A stretch of 64,000 nucleotides of DNA from positions 241,181,219 to 241,245,218 of the forward strand of contig NC_081824.1 in NCBI RefSeq assembly GCF_030867095.1, read 5' to 3'. Shown in pieces: positions 10,778-23,689 of this stretch. Position 1 is the first letter of the stretch; every line of letters starts with the position of its first letter. The stretch comes from Alligator mississippiensis (lineage: Eukaryota > Chordata > Crocodylia > Alligatoridae). The notes under the pieces were generated by a model. That model saw only the letters and a list, made by a program, of their open reading frames with translations, did not search any database and had not been told where the DNA came from. A program made the position numbers and the translations under genes.

Positions 10778-13700
10778 ACAAAACCCCAACGAACACTTTC
10801 TTGCACTTGCTTGTTGCCAAATAAGAGAGAGGCCTGTTGACTTTGTTTTTGTTTTGTTTTTTTTGTTTGTTTTTTCTTCCCTTCATCTTAATTTTTTTCT
10901 TGACCTCTCTTCAACAAAAGTGTAATGCTTCTTCCAAGGGTTGTCCATTCATGTTTGGGTTTTTCAATTCTCTTCCTTTCTGTTTGTTTGGTTATTTTTA
11001 ATTGGGTGGGAAGAGGTGTGCAAATCTTCTTTAGTTTGAAGTGTGGAGGGCTTGAACAGGTTTTCCTGAGGTCAGGTTTCTTCCAGAGAGATTTACCACT
11101 TGGTAACACACTGAGAGGTAGATCCTAAAAAAAAAAAAAGACTGTCTTGAAAGGCAAAGCAATATCTTGTCCTTGGAGTCCTATAATACCAATTTGATTT
11201 TTTTTTTTTTTTTTTTTAACAACCTGGGGGGTTTGCTGGCCCTCCAAATGCATGTGAACATTATATTTTGCAATTTATTTTTCCCCTTACCTCCCCCAAA
11301 ACATGTTTGGTTCTTCTCAGTATTTTGGGGTTTGGCTTTTCCTCCATCTTTTGCTGAGAAGGGCAGACTGGTTTACCAGTATTGTTTCTCTGCCTGGACT
11401 CATAGTGTGAGGTTTGGTTTTTTTTTGTTTTTTTTTTTAAATAGTCCTTACCAAAGCTGGTGCTACATTCCTTGACTGACCCCCCAAAAGGGTTCACAGT
11501 GGGCTTTACAGGTTTTCTTTTATTTTACCATTATCATTTTACTCATTCCATTCTCAAAAAATGTCTACAACAGTAAGCTAAATCTAATGTGAACAAGAAC
11601 AGCCTTACAAAATTGAATTTAGAGGTGTGGATGTAGTTTTAAGAACAAGTGAAGCTTTCTAGGACTTCTCTCCTTTTAGAGCTTACTCGACGGTATCTGG
11701 CTTCCTGAGGTGAAAGAAGGGACTACAGGCATCATATGTACTTCAGTAAGAATTGCACACTTCTAGAAACCTGAAATTAGGTCATGAGTAGAGAGAACCA
11801 GGCAGTGAGGTTGAGAAGAAAAAACAAAATCTTACCCTAATGATACAGCTTTGCAGGAGGACCTCTGGCTTGAGTTGGGCTTCACTTAGCTTGTGAACTT
11901 TAAATGCTCCTTAGGGAGGAAGTGGCTAAGAACTGCATTTTCTATGCCTGTGAAGACTTTTCATATTTCCCCTGTGGCAGCAATGCAGTTCTCATGTTAA
12001 AGGGTATTTTATGGAGCACAGAAAAAGTAGCTCGTAATAGAGCGTGAGAATTTGGAAAATAGTTGCCTGACTGGCTTCTTCGTAGTACTGTAACCTTAAA
12101 ATTGCAGTAAACTTTACTGAGCTCTGCTTTGCATTCTTTTTTGCTTTGTGTGAATTACAGTGCTACTTTGTATGCACTTTTGCCATCAGTTACGTGCACC
12201 AGGACAAAATAGCAACTTGACCTTAGACTTTAAGCTTCTGGAAAAATGCACTGAACTGAGACAACACTCCTGTCCCATCACCTATACTGATATAAAATTG
12301 CATTCCTTTTCTGTTGCCTTTTTAAATTCAGTTTCACCTTGAGTTCATTCAGTTTGAAAGTCTCCACCGTACAGTACACATTGCTGTACACATCTTGTTA
12401 GTGGGTGCTGTGCCATCGTTCTGAGGCTACCTTGGGTACCAAGGATTTCAAGGTGGGGGAATGAAGAGTAAGATGAGTACATGTACCCTTCTTCCCACTT
12501 TATGCAGTCTTTGATATCAAAGGAATGGCCAAGTAGGCATCTTAATAATTGCCACATGCCATCATAAGATGTGTTGCTTCTATGATACTGTGACAGGTCC
12601 AAGCAGAACTGCTCAAATACTTTTTCTGGGTTTGCACTAATTGGGTTTTGGTGATGGTCAACAGGCAGTTCTTTGTAAAATACCCTGTGCTGGCCCAGGC
12701 ACCTGTGTTCATATCAGCCCCTATTGCACTCTTGCTTGAAAGGTCCAAACACTTTCTGTGGATGGAGATAGCCTATTTATATCTTCTTATGCCAGTTTTG
12801 GAGGTAGTTCCAGAACCTCTCTAGCAAGAAAACGTTGAAGCACAATTAGCTCATGGATACCAGTATGGTTTTCCTGGCCGATTAGACAAGGACCAAGAGG
12901 TGTATGTGGAGGGAGAGAGAGTATTGTACTGAATGATGTTGACATAATACATCTGTAGTCCAGACCATAGCTGCCTCTGATGCCAAGCAAAGTGCTCTTC
13001 ATTCTTCTAGAACTAAATGGTTAAGTATTTGGGTTGGTTAAATGGGTGTGGAAACTTGAACTTCTCAGACTTGGTGGTCTTTGTAGGCTTTCACAAATCA
13101 AATTGTTTTGCAGGCAGTTTTCCTGCTGGTTTAAAAGTATAAGTGATGGGTCTGGTGTCTGAACTTGCTTGGATTAACTTTTGTTTCTGTTTCTTTTTGC
13201 TTTGGGCTTCCATCATTCTATGAATGTATCCCTACAACAATTTTTAGAGTTCCCATTCCACAGAGAACTTGCCTCATTCTATCTTTTAACTAAATATTTC
13301 ATAGTATGTGGAAGGGAGAGAAACCAGTTTATTAATCCTGGAAAATGGTTGATCATATTCTTAAGCACATAAAAAGGTTTAATTTAAAACCTCTTAGAAA
13401 ACAGTACCCCTGTATATGGATAAGGTAAAGTGAAGGGCAACAGTTCTGAACAGCAACAGGTTGTGTTAATATTGGTGCATCTGGCCTGGTATGTATGGGA
13501 AGAGAATAGTGTATCTTGGTGTTATTCTAAGGAGATACTAGAATAGTGTTCAAGTATGAGTTTTCTGCAATGAAACTCTTACTTCATATGCTACTGCAGT
13601 AGGTCCTCCCACTAACTTGAAAGCAACAGCATATCTGCAACTATTTAAACGAGAGTGGGAAGTTTCTGTGAAATAATCACCAGCACTTCTGTTCTGGGTG

Positions 13701-14470
13701 GAGAATTTGCAAGATAGATTAATGCAACTATCAGATTAATCCAGGTCTAAGTTGTCTTTTATATGCATATCACTCTTCAGTAGCTTTTTGTCATCCATCA
13801 ATGGAACCCTGAAGAGCTTGTCTATAAACAGACTTTCATTGGCAGAAGACCATGATAGAAGGGGCACTGTGAAGAAGCAGCAACCAGGGGAAATGTCCCT
13901 CCTGTTTTTGGGGGGAGGGAGTAGGGTTTTTTGTATCTACAGTGGTTCAGTTTACAAGATGCAGTTAGTGGTTAAACATGCCAGTTAAATATGAGATGCT
14001 GTTACAGCTGAGAAAACTTAAGTGATATTTTGTTACTTCTTGATGGTGCCCTGTGATGCCTTGTAAATTTGAACACCCCCTTTTCCCCTCCTCAAGAAAA
14101 AAGTATCTATTGTTGTTCTCCCATGTGCTGTGATCTGTGGTCAGCAGCTGTATGCAAGGCCTTTGTTTTTGTAATGCATTTGCTGACTTGGATATTTCTT
14201 CTGAATCTGTAATGGCTTCCAATTGATCCTGACTAAGATTTCTGCTGGTCTGTCGATTAGGACTTCATTCAAATGTGCAGATGCACGGTGCAGTTTTACA
14301 GATTCATCCTCAATGTTATGACTTAAATTGTAGGGGGAGGAAACTCCTACAAATAAGATCATCTGTTTCTGATCTAGATCATTGCCCTTGTTGTACATCA
14401 GGAGCATGTTTTGTTTTTTCTCAAACTTTTTAGAAATACCATTCAGAATAAATGTGCACTATTTGAGTTG
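10778..14470 (+). other. NAA50: Probable NAA50 3' UTR
   Basis: After the stop codon the sequence is AT-rich, free of recognised repeats, and dotted with T tracts (about 10,838-10,880, 11,198-11,218 and 11,419-11,441) and an A13 tract at 11,127-11,139. A canonical polyadenylation signal AATAAA lies at 14,447-14,452, followed by a GT-rich stretch, and is a plausible transcript end. Mammalian NAA50 has a long 3' UTR, in keeping with this. The exact end is inferred; RNA data would be needed to fix it. Confidence 0.5.
14447..14452 (+). terminator. Candidate NAA50 polyadenylation signal
   Basis: An AATAAA hexamer is followed within 30 bases by tgtgcac and tttgagttgtc, a GU-rich downstream element. 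It is the first hexamer with good context in the region after the last coding exon that I noticed; earlier minor sites are possible. Confidence 0.45.
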
Positions 14471-17064
14471 TCATCCATGACTTGTGTGCCTTTTTTTGCA
14501 GCTAACCTTTTGGTGTCCTGGGGGAGAATATTACTCAGATGCTTCCCAGACAGTGCAGTCCTGATGGTCTCTATCACTAGGACATCCTGACCTGTGTACA
14601 AGTTGAGCAGTGTGGTGGATGTGCAACTTGCCACTGGGGAAGTGTTTGTTTTTTTTTCTTAGTCATAGGCCTTCATTGAAATCCTTAGCCATCCTCTGTA
14701 CAGCAGGAGCTATCCCAGGCACTTAGTTGATCACCTACTGTGGTGGTATATTGCACAAGGAGTCATCAACTACCCAAAGCATTTTAGGCCTTATAAATTA
14801 AACACTAACCTGTACTGTAATCAGCAGCTGTTGCAGATCACAGAATGGATGATGTGCTTCCTGTGCAAGTAACTGCTACATAAGCAGGCAGCTGATTTCC
14901 ACACCCAGGGAATCAAGTTGTCTTAGAGCACTGAATAAGTCTTTGAGGTGACTAAAACAGAGAGCAGCATATCAAAGTAAACATCAGCAGATTGGGTCAC
15001 TTGAAGGAGTACCTGAGATGAGGCCTTTTTAGGGGGAGGCTGTTTTTAAAATTGCTGTTTCTTTAAATGCAACTCTTGGGAAAGTCCTTTGTGTAAGATC
15101 TACACAGTTGCTCTCACTGTACTAGCCAGGTTCACATTGAGTATGGCATTCAAAGAATCCACTCCCAAAGCAGTCACTTAAGTTGCTGGTCTCTTTCTGA
15201 CGCTGTAAAATGGCATGCCAGGGTGTTGCTAGTTGTGCTTTTGACAGAGCTGAGGATCCCAGTTGTTTTCTCTGACTTATTCTGTGGGGAGTGGCAGGGA
15301 GGGGGAAGGTGATGTGGAGAGGGCACAGTGGGTTCTGAAGCTCTGTGCAGAGAGCAGTGTAGTCTGGCCTTGCCACTAGCTGCAGATGCTAGTAAACTTG
15401 CTGTTCTCCATGCAGCTGCTGCCGCCTCTTCCTATGGGCAGGAAGAAGGGGTGGTGGTGAGGAGTAGAAGCAGCAGCTGCTGTTGGGGCATGCCTTGCAG
15501 CAGGGCCCCTCTTGAACAGTACCCTCACTCCTGCTGAAGGATTCCTGAGGCCTGAAGACTGTCCCTTGAAGTATCCTGGCCTCTCATCTATTGTCCCCCA
15601 AATCCCATGTAGCACTGCTTGTGAAATCTGCCCTGCAGTTGCTTTGTCACCCCCTCAGTATGGCAGTTTGGGCTTTTGCCTCTTATCTAGATAGGCACTC
15701 ATGAAACCTCAAGTCAAAGGTTTCTCTGTGAGAGAGACTATAAAAATGCTCTGTAATCTCAGGCCAAGATTCTTAACTTCATCATCAGTTGTGGGGTGCT
15801 GCATGCATGTCCCTAGATGGCTCACAGTCATGCCACTACAGCTGTATATCCCTCTGCCCTGGCCCCATCATGGAATCTATGCTGAGCTCTACCCGACTTC
15901 TCCATTCCTGTTTTGCCAGGGTTCATCTCTTAGAGAATATTCATGAACTGGGAGCAGCCCCCTACATTGTTTTTTTTTCTGGATCTCTCCTTTCTCTCTA
16001 AGTCCTGGGGGCTGGCTGAGATGCCCCTTGCCTCTCTCTTAGTATGTTTCTGTGTATGGGTCCTCTATTCTGCTTCCCTGTTCTTTTTTCACTCAACAGG
16101 GCATAAAGACTTGGCTCTCTATAGGACCAATAGCAGCTGCTCAGCTCCCTTTTCTTGAAGTGCAATTAGAGCAGTCAGCAGCGAGTTCTGCTTCTTTCTG
16201 GTCCCTGCAGTCGCACAATAGCTACTGACCGTAAGGGCCTTGCACAACTTACAGATTGAACATTTGTAGCCCAAGGCAGCTCTGTCCAACTTCTAAGTTA
16301 GCCTGGCACGCTCCTTTCCTCCCCCAGCACTGCAACGTACATGGGTGGATGTTTGAACTATGCTAGCTGTGGTAGTACATTACTATGCAGAGCCAGCTGC
16401 CTCACTGTGCCAAGCCCAAAACCTTGCTTTGGGAGTCTCTCTTGAGGAGCCTACAGCTGGCTGTCCTGCTTCCTGGAGAACACCCACAAGCCTGGGGTAA
16501 TGTTGCCACCACCTGGGCACTGATCTCTGGTAGGGCTCTGTGCATCCCAGGGCGCACAGACCCTACAAATCTTGGGGATGCTTTGACCACAGTAATATTT
16601 CTGGGTGCTTCTTTCAGCCCCAAACATCCCAAGATAGCATCAGGTAGAACTGAGGAAAATAAAAAGGCAAACTTTGCTGGCCAAGTAGGGAATGGAAGGC
16701 CTCTTGCCTCAGCAGCAGAACAATGAAGGTTGTAACCCAACACCTTTATTGAAAGGGGGGAGGTGGGGAAGGTAGAACAAGGAAGTCAGAATACACTTTG
16801 AGCAAACCAAGAAAAAAGCAAGGAGAAGGGTATTACCTAGGCTGACCCAAGTGGGGATCAAAGAGAGGGGGAGGGGATTTCTTCACACCTGCCACAAGTT
16901 CCCTGGATGCCATAGGCTGCAGTGTGTTGCCTCCAGCGGAGGGAGTTAGAGCCTATACTCTCCTACCCAGCTGCTGCTGCTGCAGTCAGCCCAGGACCAC
17001 ACTAACTCCTTGTGGGCTGCCCAGTTGTACTGACCTGTGAATTTGGGGATGAGTTTTGGTATCC
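14471..17064. other. Intergenic, no gene seen
   Basis: No coding exon, RNA gene or clear transposon was recognised. A short stretch beginning near 16,269 (cagctctgtccaacttctaag) matches the terminus of the hAT-like element at 45,860-46,250, but its other end was not found. A few 60-110 codon frames here lack any recognisable motif. Confidence 0.5.
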
Positions 17065-17300
17065 TAAGAATGAAAGGGACCTGGGGGTAATAATAGACTA
17101 CAGTATGAACATGAGCCAGCAGTGTGACACTGTGAAGTGATTCTCCAACTCTACTTGGCATTGGTGAGACCACAGCTGAAGTACTGCATCCAGTTCTGGG
17201 TGCCAGACTTTAACAAGGATGTGGTAAAGCTTGAGAGAGTCCAGAGAAGGGCTACCTGTATGATCAGAGACTTGTGCAGCAAACTGTTGTCCTGTGGGGC
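17065..17300 (+). mobile_element. CR1 LINE fragment (RT C-terminal region)
   Basis: The plus strand reads 'ERDLGVIIDYSMNMSQQC' in broken frame, then [17 protein letters not shown] and [16 protein letters not shown]. These are the hallmark motifs after the CR1 reverse transcriptase palm and match the intact copy at 22.5-22.75 kb. A short internal deletion near 17,138 removes the block between the first and second motifs. Confidence 0.85.
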
Positions 17301-17364
17301 CAGGCCAACTCTCAGGATCTCAATATTGTACTGTTAGACAGAAGGGTATGACACAATTGTGCAT

Positions 17365-17700
17365 GCGTGTGCACGCGCGCGCACACACACACACACACTC
17401 TCTCTCTCTCTCTCTCTCTCTCTCTAGGTGCATACACCCCCACCACGCATGCGCACACACTACAAACTCAGGCTCATACACATCCAAAATTACAGCCTAG
17501 GCACACGCACACCTATAACCAATTCAAGCACCTATACACTATATACACCAAAATTTAGACAAAAATCAATTGTCAATACCCGTACACCCAATACACATAC
17601 ACGGATCACTTATTTGTATATCTCACACACAATGACATATATGTATATTTACCAATTCACACACAACCCACCCACCTGCATATACACCCCACACCACCCA
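17365..17700. repeat. Compound microsatellite (GC, AC, TC) and AC-rich tail
   Basis: A purine-pyrimidine alternating run, gcacgcgcgcgcacacac, passes into (TC)n up to about 17,426. About 270 bases follow of imperfect CA-rich sequence with many 'cacac', 'tacac' and 'atacac' words. It is non-coding. The CG/CA alternation is prone to Z-DNA. Confidence 0.85.
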
Positions 17701-18589
17701 AGTTGTGTATGTATGTGCTTAGGGTACTTGGGATACCAAGACTGCTTGGTGACTATGGGAGTGGGAATCAAGGGTCAAAGATCTCCGGAAGAAGGGAGAT
17801 GCACGGGGGTTAAAATGAGACAGTGAAAGTTGCTGGGGCCAGGATTAGAACCGGCAGACTGGAGGGGAGCTGGGGTTACTTAAGGTCAAATGGCCTCCGG
17901 GTTACTCAAGGTCACTGGTGCAAGGGGAAAAGCCTGGTGGCAAGGAGGAGACAGCCAGTAAAGGGAGAGGCAGAAAGCTGGGAGCTTGGGGCTGATAAGT
18001 GGTAGCAAGGGAGAAATGGTCAGGAAACAGACAAAAGCCCAACTCGGGGTTTCAAAATAACAGGCTTATTAAACAGACAACACAGCCTTATGAAGTTATT
18101 GGTTCACACACATATGCACAAGTACTCACAATGGTAGCAGGAGAAAGACTCAGTGGAAGGGCTGGAGTCCTGGTAGGGAAGAGAAACGGAGTCCAAGTCC
18201 TTGGTTGAAGAGAGGGTGGGGGTGATAGCTACCTATCCAGGCTGGAACGGGGTCCTCAATGGCCAGTTGGGATCTTTGTCCAACAGGTGTTGTCCAGAGT
18301 TGGGGGGGAGTCGCTGGCAGGGCCTCTGGGTTAACAGGCAACATGACGTGGAGCAGGTCTGGTCGAGGTAAAGATGGCATCCCCACTGGGTCTGTCTTTA
18401 CTGCCCCCTTTTATAGGGGCAGACCTTCCATGACCCCAGTGGCAGGGGGCCTGCCCAGGCAAGGGCCAGCCCTGGTGCACTGAACATGTGCATTCCAGGT
18501 CAGGGCATGCAGTTTCAGGTGTCTGGAATGGTGGCTTGTGTGGGATCTGCAGCAGTCTTTGTCTTTCAAATCCTGAGCCAGGGAGGGTC
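17700..18589. other. Unassigned sequence upstream of the CR1
   Basis: No gene is visible. The region has repeat-like character on the minus strand, including a sequence that could serve as polyadenylation signal ('ttattaa' near 18,067) and purine-rich direct phrases. It may be an eroded LTR or other retroelement piece, but no terminal repeats were found. Confidence 0.3.
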
Positions 18590-19016
18590 AGTGCAGAGTG
18601 ATGGTACCACTCGGGAACCAGCAGCGGGAAGGAGAGGAGGCAGCACACGTGTCCCGCACGCACGTGTGCCCTTTTACCAACCGACTGACCGGAGGTGGCG
18701 GCGGCGGCAGCAGCAACAACAGAGGAATCGGCAGCGGGGGCAGCAGCAGCTGATCCCCTGAAGGTAAGTGGGGCGGAGGGACCCGGCACAGCTGAGCCGG
18801 ATCCGGAGGGGAAGCCCCCCGGGTCCCATATAGCTGAGCCGGTAGCGAGCCGCGCTCCCGAGCCGCGCGGCGCGAACAGAGCGCGCAAACAGGCGCGCTC
18901 TGTAAGAGCACACCGGCGTTTGCGCAGGCGTTCGCGCCGGAGGGCGGGCCAGGAGTGGGACTCCTGCAGGGGTAGGGCGTAGACACCGCGCAGGTCTACA
19001 AACAGCAGCTTATAGA
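18590..19016 (+). promoter_or_regulatory. CR1 5' UTR / internal promoter region
   Basis: About 430 bases of GC- and CpG-rich sequence precede ORF1, including CGG/GCA triplet runs (18,690-18,750) and the GCGC-rich block 18,845-18,950. Its CpG density is strikingly higher than the flanks. Retained CpG in a transposon points to recent insertion or an unmethylated history. In CR1 elements this segment carries the promoter; no defined promoter motif was located. Confidence 0.55.
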
Positions 19017-20082
19017 ATGGTGTCTACGAGGAGTGCTGCTAGGGCCTCTGCCCAGGGGGGCAAGGCTACCTGGGGCAGGTCTGAGGCCTCCACCCAGACT
19101 GAGCCCATGGGGGAGCTGATGTCCCCCTACCTCCTGGCCTCTGGGGGATCCCCAGCAGGGCCAGGGGGGGGCAGAGATTGGGGGCCCCCACACCTGTCCG
19201 GCAGGTGCCCATCTTAGGGCTCTGGAGGTGCAGGTGAGGGAGCTCCGGGAGGAGGTTAGCAGGCTGAGGAGGATCAGGGAGGTGGAGGATGAAATTAACA
19301 GATATTTCCTTTCCCTGCAGGCCCAGGCACCCAAGGAAGAAGCAGCCCGGGGAATGCCCTCCACAGCAGAGTGGCAGACGGTCACAGCCAGGACCGGAGC
19401 AGCTCGCAGCGAACCGGTACCAGCTTCTCCAGTCCGACTGGTGAACAGGTACGAGGCCCTGGCGACCCTGCAGGAGATGGAAGGGGAGGAGGAAACCCTT
19501 GGGCAAGAAGAAACACCACGTTCTTCACGCTCCAAACAGAACAAGAGATCCACGAGGACCCAGAGGAGGAGGCGACGAGTGCTCGTCATAGGCGACTCCA
19601 TCCTGAGAGGTACGGAAGGACCCATCTGTCGCCAGGACCCCTCGGCACGAGAGGTATGCTGCGTCCCTGGAGCAAAGATTCGGGATGTGACGGAGGTAAT
19701 CCAGGCCAGGATCAAGCCCACCGATTATCACCCTATGGTCCTAGTCCATGTGGGTACTAATGATGCGGCCAGGAGAACCCCCGATCACCTGATGGCGGAC
19801 TACAGTGCTCTGGGCGGCGTGCTGAAGGAGTTTGGTGCACAGGTGGTTTTCTCTTCCATCCTACCAGTGACTGGACGAGGAAGACGGCAGGAGAACTGCA
19901 TCAGAGAGACCAACTGGCGGCTTCGGCAGTGGTGTCTCGAGGCAGGCTTCGGCTTCCTGGACAATGACCCGCACATCACGACGAGGGACATGCTCAGCTG
20001 GGATGGGCTTCACCTGTCCCCCAAAGGTAAGCGTGTGTTTTCTACTAGGTTGGCGGATCTCCTCCGGCGGGCTTTAAACTAG
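19017..20082 (+). pseudogene. CR1 ORF1 (coiled coil plus SGNH esterase), one frameshift
   Basis: ATG at 19,017 opens a frame (MVSTRSAARASAQGG..ASTQTEP) that ends at a stop at 19,215-19,217. The rest of the protein is in another frame, open from 19,120 to TAG at 20,080-20,082. The shift must fall in 19,120-19,214; the G8 run at 19,164-19,171 is a likely place. The second part has a heptad-rich segment (VQVRELREEVSRLRRIREVE), a basic stretch before 19,580, and a full SGNH/GDSL hydrolase domain: the GDS block (VLVIGDSILRG), the GTND block (LVHVGTNDAA) and the catalytic Asp-x-x-His (WDGLHLS). Esterase-bearing ORF1 proteins are known in CR1 clade elements; the protein binds RNA or membranes and is needed for retrotransposition. 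The shift could be a real lesion or an assembly error. Confidence 0.85.
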
Positions 20083-20139
20083 GCTCGTCGGGGGGAGGGG
20101 AGTACGAGGGCAGGGGAAGCTGTGGATCACCAAACCATG

Positions 20140-23067
20140 TGGCACCCACAAGGACAGCCCAGCCTGAAGAAAGAGAGCATTGGGAACCTGAAAGCCATGG
20201 GGAGACCAGCACTACAGAACAGGTAAGAAACAAGAAGGTAAGAAACAATGGGCCCCTTGGGACTTGGAGCGGGGGGGCAGCAAAGGCACCAGTCGCAGGG
20301 CTCAAGTGCCTATATACTAATGCTAGGAACATGGGGAACAAGCAGGATGAATTAGCGCTCCTGCTTGCACTAAACACCTATGACTTAGTGGGGCTAACAG
20401 AGACCTGGTGGGATTCATCCCATGACTGGGCGGTACATATTGAGGGCTATAGATTGTATAGAAAGGACAGGTGGGGGAAGAAAGGGGGGGGGGGTTGCAC
20501 TTTATGTCAGTGAGCAATATACATCAACCCTCATCAAGACAGAATCCGAGGTTGAGGAAGTAGAAGGATTGTGGGTTAGGCTACATGGGGGGCAAGGAGA
20601 AAGGGATTTGGTGGTAGGGGTCTGCTACAGACCCCCACACCAAGGGGAAGAAATAGATGCGGGGCTCCTGAGGCAACTCTCGGAGACCATAAAAGCTAAA
20701 GAGGCGGTAGTCATGGGGGACCTAAACTACCCGGACATCTGCTGGGAGACGCAGGCAGCAAGGTCCCATCGCTCACGCAGGTTTCTAACCTGTATACAGG
20801 ACCTCCACCTGACACAGGAGATGCATGGTCCCACTAGGGGGAATGCCATACTGGATCTGGTATTGGCAACAGGAGATGACATGATAGGGGACCTCCAGAT
20901 CGGTAGCCATTTGGGAGACAGTGATCACCTTATAACAGAATTCAGCATAAGACGGCGAGTGGGTAAGGTAACTAGTAGGGTGAAAGTGCTAGACTTTAGG
21001 AAAGCTGATCTCAATGCACTCAGGCAATTAGTCAAGGAAGCACTGCAGAGTAGGAGTTTTGAAGGGATGGGAGCCCAAGAAGGGTGGCTGTGCCTAAAGG
21101 AAACGATCCTTCGGGCACAAAGCAAGACGATCCCCGAGCGAGGCAAAAAAGGGAAAGGGGCCAGAAGGCTTCCATGGCTGACCAGAGAAATCCAGGGCAG
21201 CCTAAGGGCCAAAAGGGGAGCACATAAAAAGTGGAAACAGGGTGAGATCACTAAAGATGAATATACCTCCTCTGCTCATGCTTGTAGGGAGGCAGTTAGG
21301 TGGGCCAAAGCTACCATGGAGCTGAGGATGGCAACCCAAGTAAAAGACAACAAGAAATTGTTTTTTAGATATATTGGGAGTAAAAGGAAGGCCCAGGGAG
21401 GAATAGGACCACTGCTAAATGGGCAGAAACAATTGGTGACAGGTAGGGGAGACAAGGCTGAACTCCTCAACGAGTTCTTTGCCTCAGTGTTCCTAAGTGA
21501 GGGGCACGACAAGTCTCTCACTGGGGTTGTAGAGAGGCAGCAGCAAGGCACCAGACTTCCATACGTAGATCCTGAGGTGGTGCAGAGTCATTTGGAAGAA
21601 CTGGATGCCTTTAAATCGGCAGGCCCGGATGGGCTCCATCCGAGGGTGCTGAAGGCACTGGCCGACATCATTGCAGAGCCACTGGCGGGAATATTTGAAC
21701 GCTCGTGGCGCACGGGCCAAGTCCCGGAGGACTGGAAAAGGGCTAACGTGGTCCCCATTTTCAAAAAGGGGAGGAAGGAGGACCCGGGCAACTATAGGCC
21801 AGTCAGTCTCACCTCCATCTTTGGTAAAGTCTTTGAAAAAATTATCAAGGCTCACATTTGTGAGAGCCCAGCAGGGCAGATTATGCTGAGGGGAAACCAG
21901 CACGGGTTTGTGGCGGGCAGATCGTGCCTGACCAACCTAGTCTCTTTCTATGACCAGGTTACGAAACGCCTGGACACAGGAGGAGGGGTGGATGTCGTAT
22001 ACTTAGACTTCAGGAAGGCCTTCGATACGGTATCCCACCCCATACTGGTGAACAAGTTAAGAGGCTGTGACTTGGAAGACTGCACAGTCTGGTGGGTGGC
22101 GAATTGGCTAGAGGGTCGCACCCAAAGAGTCGTGGTAGATGGGTCGGTCTCAACCTGGAAGGGTGTGGGCAGTGGGGTCCCACAGGGCTCGGTCCTTGGA
22201 CCGATACTCTTTAATGTCTTCATCAGCGACTTGGACGAGGGAGTCAAATGTACTCTGTCCAAGTTTGCAGATGACACAAAGCTATGGGGAGAAGTGGACA
22301 CGCCGGAGGGCAGGGAACAGCTGCAGGCAGACCTGGATAGGTTGGACAAGTGGGCAGAAAACAACAGGATGCAGTTCAACAAGGAGAAATGCAAAGTGCT
22401 GCACCTAGGGAGGAAAAATGTCCAGCACACCTACAGCCTAGGGAATGACCTGCTGGGTGGCACAGAGGTGGAAAGGGATCTTGGAGTCCTAGTGGACTCC
22501 AAGATGAACATGAGCCGGCAGTGTGACGAAGCCATCAGAAAAGCCAATGGCACTTTATCGTGCATCAGCAGATGCATGACGAATAGGTCCAAGGAGGTGA
22601 TACTTCCCCTCTATAGGGCGCTGGTCAGACCGCAGTTGGAGTACTGCGTGCAATTCTGGGCGCCACGCTTCAAGAAGGATGCGGATAACCTGGAGAGGGT
22701 CCAGAGAAGGGCAACTCGTATGGTCAAGGGCCTGCAGACCAAGCCCTACGAGGAGAGACTAGAGAAACTGGACCTTTTCAGCCTCCGCAAGAGAAGGTTG
22801 AGAGGCGACTTTGTGGCTGCCTATAAGTTCATCACGGGGGCAAAGAAGGGAATTGGCGAGTATTTATTCACCAAGGCGCCCCCGGGGGTTACAAGAAACA
22901 ATGGCCACAAGCTAGCAGAGACCAGATTTAGATTGGACTTTAGGAAGAACTTCTTCACAGTTCGAGTGGCCAAGGTCTGGAACGGGCTCCCAAGGGAGGT
23001 GGTGCTCTCCCCTACCCTGGGGGTCTTCAAGAGGAGGTTAGATGAGTATCTAGCTGGGGTCATCTAG
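20140..23067 (+). pseudogene. CR1 ORF2 (AP endonuclease and reverse transcriptase), one frameshift
   Basis: The 5' part in one frame carries the endonuclease start (LYTNARNMGNKQDEL, LTETWWD) and runs to a stop at 20,511-20,513. A second frame takes over at the G11 run at 20,484-20,494 and stays open for more than 850 codons to TAG at 23,065-23,067. That part has the endonuclease blocks YRPPH, GDLNYPDICWE and SDHLITEF, the RT fingers and palm (ADGLHPRVLK-type block, VYLDFRKAFDTVSH, GVPQGSVLGP), the catalytic box KFADDTKLWG, and the thumb segment ending [10 protein letters not shown]. All catalytic residues expected for APE-type endonuclease and RT are present. ORF2 makes the protein that nicks target DNA and primes reverse transcription there. 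Its start codon is unclear. Confidence 0.92.
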
Positions 23068-23152
23068 ACCCAGCACTCTTTCCTGCTTATGCAGGGGGTC
23101 GGACTCGATGATCTATTGAGGTCCCTTCCGACCCTAACATCTATGAATCTAT

Positions 23153-23689
23153 GGTTGGGTCATGGAGTTGATTTTTTGGTTATTCAGAGGGAGCTATTTT
23201 TAGACCTACTGCCATTGTCTCTCAAGCACCCCCATTCATTCAGGAACCAAGTTACATAGGAGGAGTAGGTATGAGTCGCACAGTTGCAAAAGAGTTACAA
23301 TAGGGTATGTCTGGGCAGGGGACACAAGATGGAGACTAGACAAACAAAATGGAAACTTGACATGACTTATACTAACTTGTATGTAGGCCTAAATCATACA
23401 GCATCAGTAAAACAGTAATATAGAACAGTAAAAAAATATAAACATAATAATTATACAATATAAAACAGTGCATATCCATAACAGGGCACTTATTTGAAAA
23501 GGAGGAGGAAAAACTAAAACAAATACAACTTGCTACCAAAATAAAATGTTGAAGCTTATCCTTTGTCTTCACTCACTTATACTTATCTATAGGGAATAGA
23601 GAGGTAGAGAAAAAGTCAGAAATGGTTGGGGAAGGGGAGGGAATGTATTTTTAAATAAATAAAAAAAGAACAACTGGGGGTGTTGCTAT
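23153..23689. other. Featureless AT-rich stretch
   Basis: Between two CR1 elements lies AT-rich sequence with no recognisable gene, RNA or transposon terminus. Confidence 0.5.

Larger units (their letters stand above)
18590..23152 (+). mobile_element. Near full-length CR1 LINE
   Basis: The order is a CpG-rich 5' region (about 18,590-19,016), ORF1 (19,017-20,082), ORF2 (about 20,140-23,067) and a short 3' UTR. The 3' end reads gactcgatgatct, then ggtcccttccgaccctaa, and closes on the octamer-type tail catctatgaatctatg. That 3' hairpin and tail are the CR1 signature. The protein-coding capacity is almost intact, with one frameshift in each ORF, so this copy is young compared with the other CR1 pieces in the window. 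The 5' boundary is approximate, and no target duplication was identified. Confidence 0.92.

Noticed and set aside
17821..17865. tRNA-like T-arm word (minus strand GGTTCTAATCC)
   Set aside because: It fits a pol III B box by chance, but no A box, anticodon arm or acceptor stem was found at the right distance.
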